Positions 15,949 to 23,493 of a stretch of 64,000 nt of DNA are shown one piece after another. Within the stretch, counting starts at the first letter, position 1. Each line of letters begins with the position of its first letter. The stretch covers positions 1 through 64,000 of the IMG/VR virus record IMGVR_UViG_3300036770_006627; one strand, 5' to 3'. Under the pieces are notes generated by a model, which saw only the letters and a list, made by a program, of their open reading frames with translations, searched no databases and had not been told where the DNA came from. Made by a program: the position numbers and the translations under genes. Source of the DNA: a virus.

Positions 15949-17343
15949 ATGTTACCAGTCACTGCAATTCAACAAATCGTCAGTATTCCCGACGCTACGT
16001 TCACGCCGTACGACGTACCGGGGAATGACCGGCCTCACGTTTATCTGGATCTCTATCCAGAACGCGCGTACGACAGCGCCATCATCGTCGCGCCGCATCA
16101 TCACGAAGCGTGGCTGAACGTACATCTTTTCAAGCTGGCGCTGTTCTGCCGCGAGCACAAGATCAAGCTGATTTCGATCGGTCACGAAAACCAGTTGCCG
16201 TTTTTTGGCATGTTTTCAGACGCGGTGATTCTGCAAAAAGGCTCGCTGGACGCCATGTTCGGCTGGTTCTCGACGTTTTCGACGAGCACTAAAGGGTTTG
16301 ACCAGCTCGCCGGTTGGAAAGATATCTATAAGCACGACGACCTGCCCTGGGACGCCCTGCCAATCGCAGCGGACAAAATTCCAGACGCGCGCCGCCGGTA
16401 CAAATCGCCGTGGCGCGCGATTTACGGCCACTATTCTGCTGAGCACGTGATTGCGCAATTTAGCGACTGCCGCATATTCCTGCGGGAGTCGAGCCTCGAG
16501 ACTTTTCACGCCCTCAACGCTAAACACGAGCTGCCCCGCAACGCGTTTTGGTGCGAGGTCAAAGAGAAGTTCGGTAAATTCAATGCCCGCCTGCGTGTGT
16601 TGCAAGAGTCCGGCACGCCGCTCGCGGGTCTCGACAAAACAATGCAGCGCGATCTGGTGCGGAAGCACGGCACGCATTTCATGGCACTGCAAATTCTTAC
16701 GACGCTATTCAACAACTGCCGCCTGCTGACAGGCGCAGGTAGCTCGCACGTGTTCGCCGTCGCGCCCGGCGTGTTGGCGATGTGCATCGGCGCCGCCGAC
16801 CGGTTCTACACCGACGAGACGGAAATGATCGTGCGCAAGATGCATCAGCACAGGTACGGGATTGTGCCTTACACAGAGGAAGCCACGCTGACGTGGATGT
16901 GCGCAGATACGGCGCCGATGTTTTCCGCTGCGGAAGAGCACGCGGCAATTGCGCACTGGCAACTGGATTATTTTCTCGACGTTCCAACGATCAGGGCTCA
17001 TCTTCTGGCGGCACTGGCGCAGACGCCGAAAATGAATATTGTGCAGACGTCGTGGCTGGACTACTTGACCGAAAAGAAGTTCTTGGCGTTTACACAGGCG
17101 CCGACAGTGCGGTTTCTTCGCGGCGACGGCGCTCATTTGATGGACACTAAACTGACGCCAAGCGGCCGTTTAGCGCCCGCGAGCAGTAATGAGACGTTCT
17201 GGACGGTTATTGCTGAGCGGATGATTTTAAAGACGCATCTTGGGCAAACAGCGACAATCATGCTGCCAAGATCAGACGGCGTGCTTGCTGGGCCGTTTAT
17301 TTACAACGCCGACAAGATCGAACACCAATTCAGTCTCACGTGA
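15949..17343 (+). CDS. Putative glycosyltransferase-like protein of the glycan cluster
   Basis: 464 residues with no clear signature. 'DSAIIVAPHHHEAWLNVHLFKLALF' followed by 'KLISIGHENQ', and a later 'LLTGAGSSHVFAVAPGVLAMCIG', have the feel of a two-domain GT-B fold such as GT9 or GT-like proteins that lost key motifs. It sits between two transferases and overlaps no neighbour. The function is inferred only from position. It contains an in-frame copy of the GATATC element. Confidence 0.55.
   Translation: MLPVTAIQQIVSIPDATFTPYDVPGNDRPHVYLDLYPERAYDSAIIVAPHHHEAWLNVHLFKLALFCREHKIKLISIGHENQLPFFGMFSDAVILQKGSLDAMFGWFSTFSTSTKGFDQLAGWKDIYKHDDLPWDALPIAADKIPDARRRYKSPWRAIYGHYSAEHVIAQFSDCRIFLRESSLETFHALNAKHELPRNAFWCEVKEKFGKFNARLRVLQESGTPLAGLDKTMQRDLVRKHGTHFMALQILTTLFNNCRLLTGAGSSHVFAVAPGVLAMCIGAADRFYTDETEMIVRKMHQHRYGIVPYTEEATLTWMCADTAPMFSAAEEHAAIAHWQLDYFLDVPTIRAHLLAALAQTPKMNIVQTSWLDYLTEKKFLAFTQAPTVRFLRGDGAHLMDTKLTPSGRLAPASSNETFWTVIAERMILKTHLGQTATIMLPRSDGVLAGPFIYNADKIEHQFSLT
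16318..16329. repeat. GATATC palindrome, exact copy (AAAGATATCTAT), coding frame 0
   Basis: Encodes K-D-I-Y at codons 124-127 of the gene starting 15949. Confidence 0.75.
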
Positions 17344-17356
17344 ACGCAGGAGTACC

Positions 17357-18337
17357 ATGGCGCCGCTTAAAGTCGTGTTTCAGAATTTTCAAAGTCCGGG
17401 CGACTTGGTGATGCTGTTGCACGCTGTTACGAGTCTTCACGAGACGCATCCCGGCGCATTTCTTACCGACGTCGATTGCTCGGTCAAAGATATCTTTTAC
17501 GGCAATTCGCTGATCACGCCGCTCGACAAGAACGACCCCGAAGTGAAAAAGATTCGGGTCGAGTATCCCAGTATCCACCGCAGCAACACTCATCCGGTTC
17601 GCTTTGTCGAGTCGTTCAGCGAAGATCTCAGCCGAAAGCTGGGCGTTCCGATCCGCTCCAGTCGGTTTCAGGATTTCTTGCCAATCACTGAGCAAGAGGC
17701 TCAGTGGTATTCCGGCGTTCACGAGATTCTTAAACGTGACGTGCCATATTGGGTGATCAACGCCGGGCACAAGTTGGATTACACGGCCAAGGCCTGGAGT
17801 TTCAAGCGCTACCAAGAGCTGGTTGAGCGGTTTCCTAACCTATGGTTTGCGCAAGTCGGCTCTAAAGAGCACCGTCATCCTGTGCTTTCAGGGCCCAATG
17901 TGTTGAACTTCGTGGGGAAAACAAACGCGCGGCAGCTCATTCGGCTTGTGTACAACTCGTTCGGCGTAATCTCTGGTGTCAGCTTTCCCATGCACCTGGC
18001 GTACGCTGTTCCCGCGCATCCGCGTTTCAAGCGGGCCTATCGCGCCAACATTACGATTGCGGGCGGGCGCGAACCGGCGCATTGGGAGCAGGGCCCCAGT
18101 CACCAGTTTCTGCACACCTGCGGCATGCTCAACTGCTGCAGCCAGGGCGGGTGCTGGAAAAGCCGTGTCGTGACGCTGGGCGATAAAGACGGCAAAGACA
18201 AGAGTCTTTGCGAGATCCCGGTCGCGATGGAAGACGGGCAGTGGATCGCCTACTGCATGTCGTTAATCACCGTGGACGACGTGGCCCGGCAGATCGAGCG
18301 TTACATGGCGCATCTCGATTACGAGCCGAAAACGTAA
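17357..18337 (+). CDS. GT9-like (heptosyltransferase-type) glycosyltransferase
   Basis: 326 residues from ATG 17357 (GCAGGAGTACC upstream); an earlier in-frame start would lie inside the preceding gene. 'FQNFQSPGDLVMLLHAVTSLHETHPG' matches the N-terminal GxxGDxxxxxPxxxxL pattern of ADP-heptose:LPS transferases, and 'YWVINAGHKLDYTAKAWSFKRYQELVERF' the donor-binding C-terminal domain. A Cys-rich 'CGMLNCCSQGGCWKSRVV' near residues 253-270 is unusual and may bind metal. It probably transfers a sugar to a surface or virion glycan. Confidence 0.75.
   Translation: MAPLKVVFQNFQSPGDLVMLLHAVTSLHETHPGAFLTDVDCSVKDIFYGNSLITPLDKNDPEVKKIRVEYPSIHRSNTHPVRFVESFSEDLSRKLGVPIRSSRFQDFLPITEQEAQWYSGVHEILKRDVPYWVINAGHKLDYTAKAWSFKRYQELVERFPNLWFAQVGSKEHRHPVLSGPNVLNFVGKTNARQLIRLVYNSFGVISGVSFPMHLAYAVPAHPRFKRAYRANITIAGGREPAHWEQGPSHQFLHTCGMLNCCSQGGCWKSRVVTLGDKDGKDKSLCEIPVAMEDGQWIAYCMSLITVDDVARQIERYMAHLDYEPKT
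17486..17497. repeat. GATATC palindrome, exact copy (AAAGATATCTTT), coding frame 0
   Basis: Encodes K-D-I-F at codons 44-47 of the GT9-like gene. Confidence 0.75.
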
Positions 18338-18353
18338 GGGGCAGGGTAATACC

Positions 18354-18620
18354 ATGGACGCGGCAGGCGAGTTCAGCTGGTTTATGGCGGCGATCGTGTT
18401 CGTCGTCTACGTCGTGTTCGACATTCTGTACGCGCTGTACGTGCTCTGCGTGAGCCGCAAACAGGTGCTCGCAGCTAGTTTTATCAGCTCTGCGCTTTAC
18501 AGCCTGGGCGCGTATGGCGTGATGAGCTATCTTCACAATCCCTGGTACTTGATTCCGCTTGCCTGCGGCGCGTTTGCGGGCACCTACATCGCCGTGAAAC
18601 ACCTGAGTGACTGGCACTAA
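18354..18620 (+). CDS. Small integral membrane protein (three predicted TM segments)
   Basis: 88 residues, ATG 18354. Hydrophobic helices lie at about residues 9-31, 37-58 and 62-80. 'VVFDILYALYVLCVSRKQVLAASFISSALYSLGAYGVMSYLHNPWYLIPLACGAF' resembles small phage membrane proteins of unknown function. The stop overlaps the next start (TAATG). It could anchor or export a glycan intermediate, but nothing in the sequence shows that. Confidence 0.75.
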   Translation: MDAAGEFSWFMAAIVFVVYVVFDILYALYVLCVSRKQVLAASFISSALYSLGAYGVMSYLHNPWYLIPLACGAFAGTYIAVKHLSDWH

Positions 18621-19039
18621 TGACGCCGCGCCGCAACACGACGATCGCGCTGGATTTTGACTGCACGTTCACATCGGACATCGAGTTCTGGCGCTTGTTT
18701 GTGCAGCTCGCCGGTCGTCGCGGCCACGCTGTGTGCCTGGTTACGGCGCGGCACGATACGCCAGAGAACCGCGCCTTGGTCGCCGACGTGATCGGCGCGC
18801 CGACACTGCAGCTTTTGGCTGCGCTAGTTTTCACCAGTCACCGTCCGAAGCGGGCGGCTGCCGAAGCTCGGGGGTTGCTGGTCGACATTTGGATCGACGA
18901 CCTGCCGGAGTTGGTTGGCCGCGCCGATCTGGAGTGGCTCGACGCGTTTAGGGCGCGGCAATCGGTTACGGAAACTCTTCCCGTGGTTGAATTCGGCGCT
19001 GTCGATCCTGCCGCCGTGTGGCGCCCTGAGCCGCTCTAA
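18620..19039 (+). CDS. HAD-superfamily phosphatase-like protein
   Basis: 139 residues. Motif I 'IALDFDCTFTSD' (DxDxT, nucleophile Asp at residue ~12) and a later acidic 'DIWIDDLPE' fit HAD hydrolases, and 'LVTARHDTPENRALV' holds motif II Thr. Small HAD proteins of this type are common in phages. In this cluster it may dephosphorylate a sugar phosphate, which is inference. It is coupled by TAATG to the membrane protein upstream. Confidence 0.8.
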   Translation: MTPRRNTTIALDFDCTFTSDIEFWRLFVQLAGRRGHAVCLVTARHDTPENRALVADVIGAPTLQLLAALVFTSHRPKRAAAEARGLLVDIWIDDLPELVGRADLEWLDAFRARQSVTETLPVVEFGAVDPAAVWRPEPL

Positions 19040-19042
19040 ATC

Positions 19043-20071
19043 ATGCAGAACGCCGCTGCCGCCGAGATTGAACGTCGTCTCGTGGCGCTGCCTGCAACTG
19101 CGCCAGAGCAGGACGCGTTGCGGCTGGAACTTGCTGCGCACGCCGATAGTCTCGATCGGTTGGTGGGCAGCCATTACTACCCGATGAAGATTGTGTCGCG
19201 GCACCCGGGTTGGACCTACAAAAATCCCAGCATTTGCGCGCATCCGGCAGGCGGGTACCGCTGCGCGGTGCGGTACGCTTCCTGGCCGGTCGTAAAGGGA
19301 TTTCCCACGCACTCAGAGCTGGTGATCGTAACCGTCACTGATCGGCTGGAGCTGGCGGAAATCAAACATGTGCAGGCGCTCGAACGACCTACCGCCGCCT
19401 CTTTTTTCTCCAGTTTTGGCCCCGAAGATGCCAGACTGTTTCAGGTCGGCGGAAATTGGTTTGCCAGCGCGTCTTTTGCGGACGTGCCGGAGTGTTCGCA
19501 TAACGGCGAGTTGTTGGTGCGCATCGGTCTGATGTTTTTCGACGCTGCGTTCAATTGGACGCGATTGAGCATTTTGCCCGGCCGCGGCCCACAGAATGAG
19601 AAAAACTGGATGCCGATTGAGGGCGCGCTCGCCTGGCTGTACAGTCCCGCCGCTACAGTGCAATGCCGCGTTAGCGAAAGCGGCCGAGAATTTACTTACG
19701 ATGCCCCGACAGCCACGCCTGCGGTGTTAAACCGCGCGCGCGGCGGCACGCAAATCGTCAACATCGACCAAGAACACGCGATCGGGGTAGTGCACGAGAC
19801 GCTGCTTAACGTGCCGAACGCCAAAGAACGGCGGCACGGGTATCACCGCGCATATTTGCACCGTTTCGTGCTTTACCGCCGAGATCCGCTGGCCGCGGTT
19901 GCTGTTTCGCCGCCTTTTCACTTTTTGACGCCTTTGAGCGTGGAATTCGCTGCCGGACTGGCGCGTAAACAAGACAATTTGCTCATTTCTTTTGGCCACC
20001 ATGACACTGACTGCTGGCTCGCCGAGGTCCGACTGGCCGACGTGTGGCGTGTTTTACGACCAGTAGCGTAG
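19043..20071 (+). CDS. GH130-like beta-propeller (mannoside phosphorylase/hydrolase-type)
   Basis: 342 residues. 'NEKNWMPIEGALAWLYSPAATVQCR', 'RGGTQIVNIDQEHAIGVVHETLLN' and 'YLHRFVLYRRDPLAAVAVSPPFHFLTP' follow the five-bladed propeller signatures (KNW..., RGG/SQ, HE..., HRF) of GH130/GH43-like proteins that act on or bind mannose-containing glycans. The N-terminal ~45 residues are a helical extension. It is within the sugar cluster and could trim or read the glycan. Assignment is by motif only. Confidence 0.62.
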   Translation: MQNAAAAEIERRLVALPATAPEQDALRLELAAHADSLDRLVGSHYYPMKIVSRHPGWTYKNPSICAHPAGGYRCAVRYASWPVVKGFPTHSELVIVTVTDRLELAEIKHVQALERPTAASFFSSFGPEDARLFQVGGNWFASASFADVPECSHNGELLVRIGLMFFDAAFNWTRLSILPGRGPQNEKNWMPIEGALAWLYSPAATVQCRVSESGREFTYDAPTATPAVLNRARGGTQIVNIDQEHAIGVVHETLLNVPNAKERRHGYHRAYLHRFVLYRRDPLAAVAVSPPFHFLTPLSVEFAAGLARKQDNLLISFGHHDTDCWLAEVRLADVWRVLRPVA

Positions 20072-20126
20072 GCGCCGCGGGCGCTAAAATGAACCCGCAC
20101 ACGTAAATGCTGCAGGACCCCACGTC

Positions 20127-21428
20127 ATGCGAAGCTGGGATTTTTTCGACACGCTGCTTGGTCGTGCCTGCGGCGCGCCATATCGGGTCTTCGAGCTAAT
20201 CGGCGGCGAAGAATTTTCCCGGCTCCGACAACAGGCAGAGCAAAAGAGTGACAAGACTTTCGACGACATCTACCGGGCGTTGCGGCAAATGACGGGGTGG
20301 TCTAGCCACCGCATTAACGAGTTGCAAAACCAAGAGTGGCAATGGGAACAGCGGTTGGCGTTTCCGATTCTCGAAAACGTCTCCGGAGTTGCTGCGAACG
20401 ATCTTGTTGTAACGGACACGTATTTCAACGCGGCGGAAATTCGGCAGTTGGCGGATTGCATCGGCTTACCGCCGGTCGAGATCGTCGCGACTTACGGCGG
20501 CAAGCACCACGGAACGGTCTGGAAAGAGTTGAGGCGTAAAACGCGCAAAATACGAGCGCACACTGGCGACAACCGTTTTGCAGATTATGAGCAGGCTCGC
20601 CGCTATGGTTTTCCCGCCGTTATCTATAGGGGAGGTGAAGCTACCGGGTTTGACAAGATGCTGCATGCCGCGGGGCACTGGGACGTTGTGGGTATTTCCC
20701 GCTGTGTGCGGTTGCAGAATCCGTACTATCGCCCTGATCCGCGTTGGAGCGTGTGGAACAAACAAGCGCAATTCAACCTTCCGTTTCTGATGCTATGCGC
20801 CGCCCGGTTACACCAGTACGTAACCGAACATGGTTATCGTCATTTGTGGTTTTTATCGCGCGACACGTGTCTGCTTCAGCGGGTGTACAACGCCCTTTAC
20901 CCGAGCATTGACACGGCCACGTTCTACGCCAGCCGCCAAACGTACGAAGATCCTTCTCCGGCTTTTCGTGCTTACGCGCAAGCTGCGGCGCAAACGCCAA
21001 AATGTCTGTTTGTCGATTTGCAAGGCACAGGCAAAAGCGTTAACACTTTTGCCGCCGCAACGGGCGTTACTTTACCGTACATCTATTGCGCAATGCCGAC
21101 GCAACTTGAGCCATTTCGACCAACGCTTTATCCGTTGACGTACATCGGCACGGAATTGGAAGTGTTTAATTACGATGTTATGGGGCGCGTCGTGGACGTG
21201 TACCGTGGGCAACCCGTCTGCGCGCCAATAGAATATGACGTGCAGCTTGCCGCGGTCGGGCACGAAGTGACGGCGTGCGCGGTGAAATATTTGTTTCAAC
21301 CGCCGATGGCGCCAGAGGACAGCACGATGCAGTTCGTGTTTGCCCAAATGCGGCGGTACGCTCCGCGAGAATTGGTAAAGCAGCACCAGGCACATCACCC
21401 GGCCTTTTTTCCGCGCACAAAGACATGA
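20127..21428 (+). CDS. HAD-like protein of the cell-surface polysaccharide type (COG5610-like)
   Basis: 433 residues from ATG 20127. The N-terminal 'MRSWDFFDTLLGRACG' is the FDxFDTLL-R motif of predicted HAD hydrolases encoded in LPS/capsule loci. 'LVVTDTYFNAAEIRQLADCIGL' holds motif II. The C-terminal half ('LWFLSRDTCLLQRVYNAL...TATFYASR') follows the same family. It is probably a phosphatase or a structural domain in glycan synthesis. The stop overlaps the next start (ATGA). Confidence 0.72.
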   Translation: MRSWDFFDTLLGRACGAPYRVFELIGGEEFSRLRQQAEQKSDKTFDDIYRALRQMTGWSSHRINELQNQEWQWEQRLAFPILENVSGVAANDLVVTDTYFNAAEIRQLADCIGLPPVEIVATYGGKHHGTVWKELRRKTRKIRAHTGDNRFADYEQARRYGFPAVIYRGGEATGFDKMLHAAGHWDVVGISRCVRLQNPYYRPDPRWSVWNKQAQFNLPFLMLCAARLHQYVTEHGYRHLWFLSRDTCLLQRVYNALYPSIDTATFYASRQTYEDPSPAFRAYAQAAAQTPKCLFVDLQGTGKSVNTFAAATGVTLPYIYCAMPTQLEPFRPTLYPLTYIGTELEVFNYDVMGRVVDVYRGQPVCAPIEYDVQLAAVGHEVTACAVKYLFQPPMAPEDSTMQFVFAQMRRYAPRELVKQHQAHHPAFFPRTKT

Positions 21429-22048
21429 ACATCGGCGACCTGGCTGCGTTTTGCGTGAATCTCGATCGGCGAGTTGATCGTTGGACGCAGGCACAGGCCG
21501 AGTTTGCGCGCATTGCGTTGCCTGTTGTCCGCTGGCCCGCCGTGACGCATCAACGCTCGCCCTATCGGACGTTGCATCGCGCAGCGGCTGGTTGTTTGGA
21601 CAGTCACAGGCAGATCTGGCAGCACTGTATTGATGCACAGTTGCCCGCTGTCGCCGTTTTTGAAGATGACGTAGTGTTTGCGAGTGATTTCAGCGCCGTT
21701 TTTGCTGCTGCCGTAGCCGAGCTGCCCGCAGATTGGCACGTATGGCATCTGCACGCCACGCGCGCCCCGCACGTTGCGCTGGGCGAATACGTTGTGCGCA
21801 TTGTCGGCGCGATTTGGGGCACGCATGGCTACATAATTAACTTGCGGGGCTGTCAGCTGGCTCTCGAGCTACCAAACATCGAACCAGTCGACGTGCGCGT
21901 CAGCCAATTGGTGCGCCAGGTGGGCGGGCAGGTGTACGGCGTTCGACAAGCGCGCGCGTTGGTCTTTCAACGCGGAGACGATTCTGATATTCCGCGCACC
22001 GCAAAACTCGCTTTTTGGCGTGAGCAACGTGCGCGATTTGGACGATAG
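21425..22048 (+). CDS. Glycosyltransferase family 25-like protein
   Basis: 207 residues from ATG 21425, which overlaps the previous stop; longer frames lie inside the upstream gene. 'FCVNLDRRVDRWTQAQAEF', 'AAAGCLDSHRQIWQHCIDAQLPAVAVFEDDVVFASDF' and 'GTHGYIINLRGCQLAL' match GT25, the LPS beta-1,4-galactosyltransferase-type family, with the EDD metal/nucleotide site. It closes the sugar cluster and is followed by a ~400-base non-coding stretch. Confidence 0.85.
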   Translation: MNIGDLAAFCVNLDRRVDRWTQAQAEFARIALPVVRWPAVTHQRSPYRTLHRAAAGCLDSHRQIWQHCIDAQLPAVAVFEDDVVFASDFSAVFAAAVAELPADWHVWHLHATRAPHVALGEYVVRIVGAIWGTHGYIINLRGCQLALELPNIEPVDVRVSQLVRQVGGQVYGVRQARALVFQRGDDSDIPRTAKLAFWREQRARFGR

Positions 22049-22130
22049 CCCTCTTTTTGGGGCTGGTCGAATCTGCCGTTTCGCGCTATTTGTAATAAGT
22101 CAGCCGTTGTTTGCTCTTTGACATCCCGCT

Positions 22131-22158
22131 TTGCGCCCGCCTGTCGCGACGTGATAAA
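22131..22158 (+). promoter_or_regulatory. Possible promoter for the structured leader
   Basis: TTGCGC (22131-22136), 16-base spacer, GATAAA (22153-22158). A TTGACA lies further upstream at 22118-22123 but is too far from this -10. The start would fall at about 22165, at the first hairpin. Confidence 0.35.
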
Positions 22159-22162
22159 TTAG

Positions 22163-22364
22163 TATTTGCGCGCGAAAGTGCGCAAATATCGCAAGCTGGT
22201 CGTGGTGGCCGATCGGTTAGGCGCTATTTCGGCAACATGGAAGTTGCCGGGGTAGCTGGATCCGTGGTCAGAGCATGGCGTGAACACGGTTGGAGGCGCG
22301 GTGAATGCCACACGGGGCAAACATTTGCCTTTGTAAGTCACCGCTAAACCCTGGTTTTCCAGGG
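22163..22364 (+). ncRNA. Candidate structured leader RNA or small RNA
   Basis: Successive hairpins: 22163-22173/22178-22188 (11 pairs, GAAA tetraloop); 22196-22202/22210-22216 (7 pairs, two G-U); 22230-22236/22243-22249 (CGGCAAC/GTTGCCG); 22262-22266/22285-22289 (CCGTG/CACGG); 22298-22304/22338-22344 (GCGGTGA/TCACCGC) enclosing 22316-22320/22325-22329; 22349-22354/22359-22364 (CCCTGG/CCAGGG, TTTT loop). No known class is recognised. It may be a 5' leader controlling the lysis genes or an independent RNA. Drawn by hand, without energy calculation. Confidence 0.45.
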
Positions 22365-22445
22365 CCGGACCTGTGGGTAGGGGATCCCAGGAGCTTGCGG
22401 TATATCAGCAGCACAATTAGCGCGCCGGGGGCCAGTAGGATGTTT

Positions 22446-22784
22446 ATGGATTTGACTCATCCGTTCTGGGTGTTTTTGAGCGCGTTCGGAGTGTCGTCGT
22501 TTGCGGGGCTGGCCACATATCTCCGGTTTTCTCGTAAAATGACCCGGCTTGGGTTGTTTAGCGCAATGCTGAATGCGGGCTGCCTGGGTTTGGCTATTTC
22601 GCTGCTTTGGTACCAGCACTACCGAGAATCAGAGAACATTTATGGGCTGATTGGCATTTGCGTGTTCGCTGGTATGAGCGGCTCAGCGGTGACCGATGTC
22701 GTGTGGTCAGTTCTTTCCGGCGCGGGCATTAAGGTAAAAATCACGCACGAGCACGATAGGAGTAACGACAATGGCGGATCGTAA
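22446..22784 (+). CDS. Holin-like membrane protein
   Basis: 112 residues from ATG 22446 with AGGA just upstream (ATG 22440 is an alternative). Three hydrophobic segments (~residues 5-25, 32-53, 64-88) are followed by a charged tail 'KVKITHEHDRSNDNGGS', the usual layout of a phage holin or related pore former. It is the first gene of a run of small membrane proteins and overlaps the next gene. The holin role is inferred from topology and position. Confidence 0.6.
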   Translation: MDLTHPFWVFLSAFGVSSFAGLATYLRFSRKMTRLGLFSAMLNAGCLGLAISLLWYQHYRESENIYGLIGICVFAGMSGSAVTDVVWSVLSGAGIKVKITHEHDRSNDNGGS

Positions 22785-22923
22785 AGTGCGAAACACATTG
22801 GCTGCCGCGGCATGGGTGGCGACGCTGCTCTGTTCATTGGCGTTGCTGTCGACCGCGGCGGCAGTAGCCAGTCACGCTCGCGCCGTCGCGGGTGCGCAAT
22901 CCGGCACATCAACCAGGCCATGA
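22771..22923 (+). CDS. Small single-TM protein in the lysis region
   Basis: A 50-residue frame from ATG 22771 with AGGAG 9 bases upstream. A hydrophobic segment at residues ~10-34 ('LAAAAWVATLLCSLALLSTAAAVA') is followed by a short polar tail. It overlaps the holin-like gene's end and its TGA overlaps the next ATG (ATGA), so it sits in a translational coupling chain. It could be an Rz1-like or antiholin peptide; no lipobox is clear. Confidence 0.55.
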   Translation: MADRKVRNTLAAAAWVATLLCSLALLSTAAAVASHARAVAGAQSGTSTRP

Positions 22924-23483
22924 CTATGTTCGCCGCCATGATGGTTGAACCACGCGCTGGAAAACTGCGCAGCGCCGCCGCGTGGTGGGCTGTGGCTGCG
23001 TCGGCGTTGTGCGCCATTTTGCTTTGGCGTTACGCCGCTGCGCTGAACGCGCGCGAAAGCGAGCTGATCAAGATAATGAACTATTCGGCCGACGCCGTAA
23101 TTGTTTGTGACCGATCAGGCGACGTTTTGTTTGCCAACGACGCAGTCTGGGAGATTACTGGCTACACCGAGCGCGAATTGATTGATCACGGCCTGTCGCA
23201 GATTATTCCAGACTATTTGCGCGACAAGCATCTTCAGGGCCTCGACCGGGCCAGGACCAAAAGCGATCGCGGCATTGAAGGCATTCATTACCGCGCGGTC
23301 TATCCGGTGCTGCGCAAAGACAAGTTGCCGGTCATGTGCCTGGTGAGCGTCGGCAGCGTTCTCCACTTCGGCGCGCCACAGTTCTTCGCGTTCATTACGC
23401 CGGTGGCCGAGCTGCAGGATGCCGTCAAGAAACCCGCGCAGCCCGCTGATTTGTCCGTGTCTCCGCCCTCGCAGTTGAAATGA
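22920..23483 (+). CDS. Membrane-anchored PAS-domain protein
   Basis: 187 residues from ATG 22920 (ATGA overlap). One TM helix lies at ~20-42. It is followed from residue ~52 by a clear PAS domain: 'IMNYSADAVIVCDRSGDVLFANDAVWEITGYTERELIDHGLSQIIP', then 'HYRAVYPVLRKDKLPVMCLVSVGSV' and a final strand with Phe. PAS domains sense ligands, redox or light and drive dimerisation. No kinase, cyclase or HTH output domain follows, only a ~25-residue Pro-rich tail. In a lysis cluster it might sense membrane state; this is inference. Confidence 0.85.
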   Translation: MTMFAAMMVEPRAGKLRSAAAWWAVAASALCAILLWRYAAALNARESELIKIMNYSADAVIVCDRSGDVLFANDAVWEITGYTERELIDHGLSQIIPDYLRDKHLQGLDRARTKSDRGIEGIHYRAVYPVLRKDKLPVMCLVSVGSVLHFGAPQFFAFITPVAELQDAVKKPAQPADLSVSPPSQLK

Positions 23484-23493
23484 GGTAGCGGCC

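Larger units (their letters stand above)
22049..22445. other. 397-base gap without an accepted gene
   Basis: An open frame at 22111-22347 has no SD and unconvincing composition, so I leave it out. The stretch holds a possible promoter (TTGCGC 22131-22136, 16 bases, GATAAA 22153-22158) and then a run of hairpins (22163-22364) ending ~80 bases before the holin-like gene. See the ncRNA entry. Confidence 0.55.

Noticed and set aside
22111-22347. 78-residue frame in the gap before the holin-like gene
   Set aside because: No SD, unconvincing composition, and it runs through a series of hairpins better explained as RNA structure.
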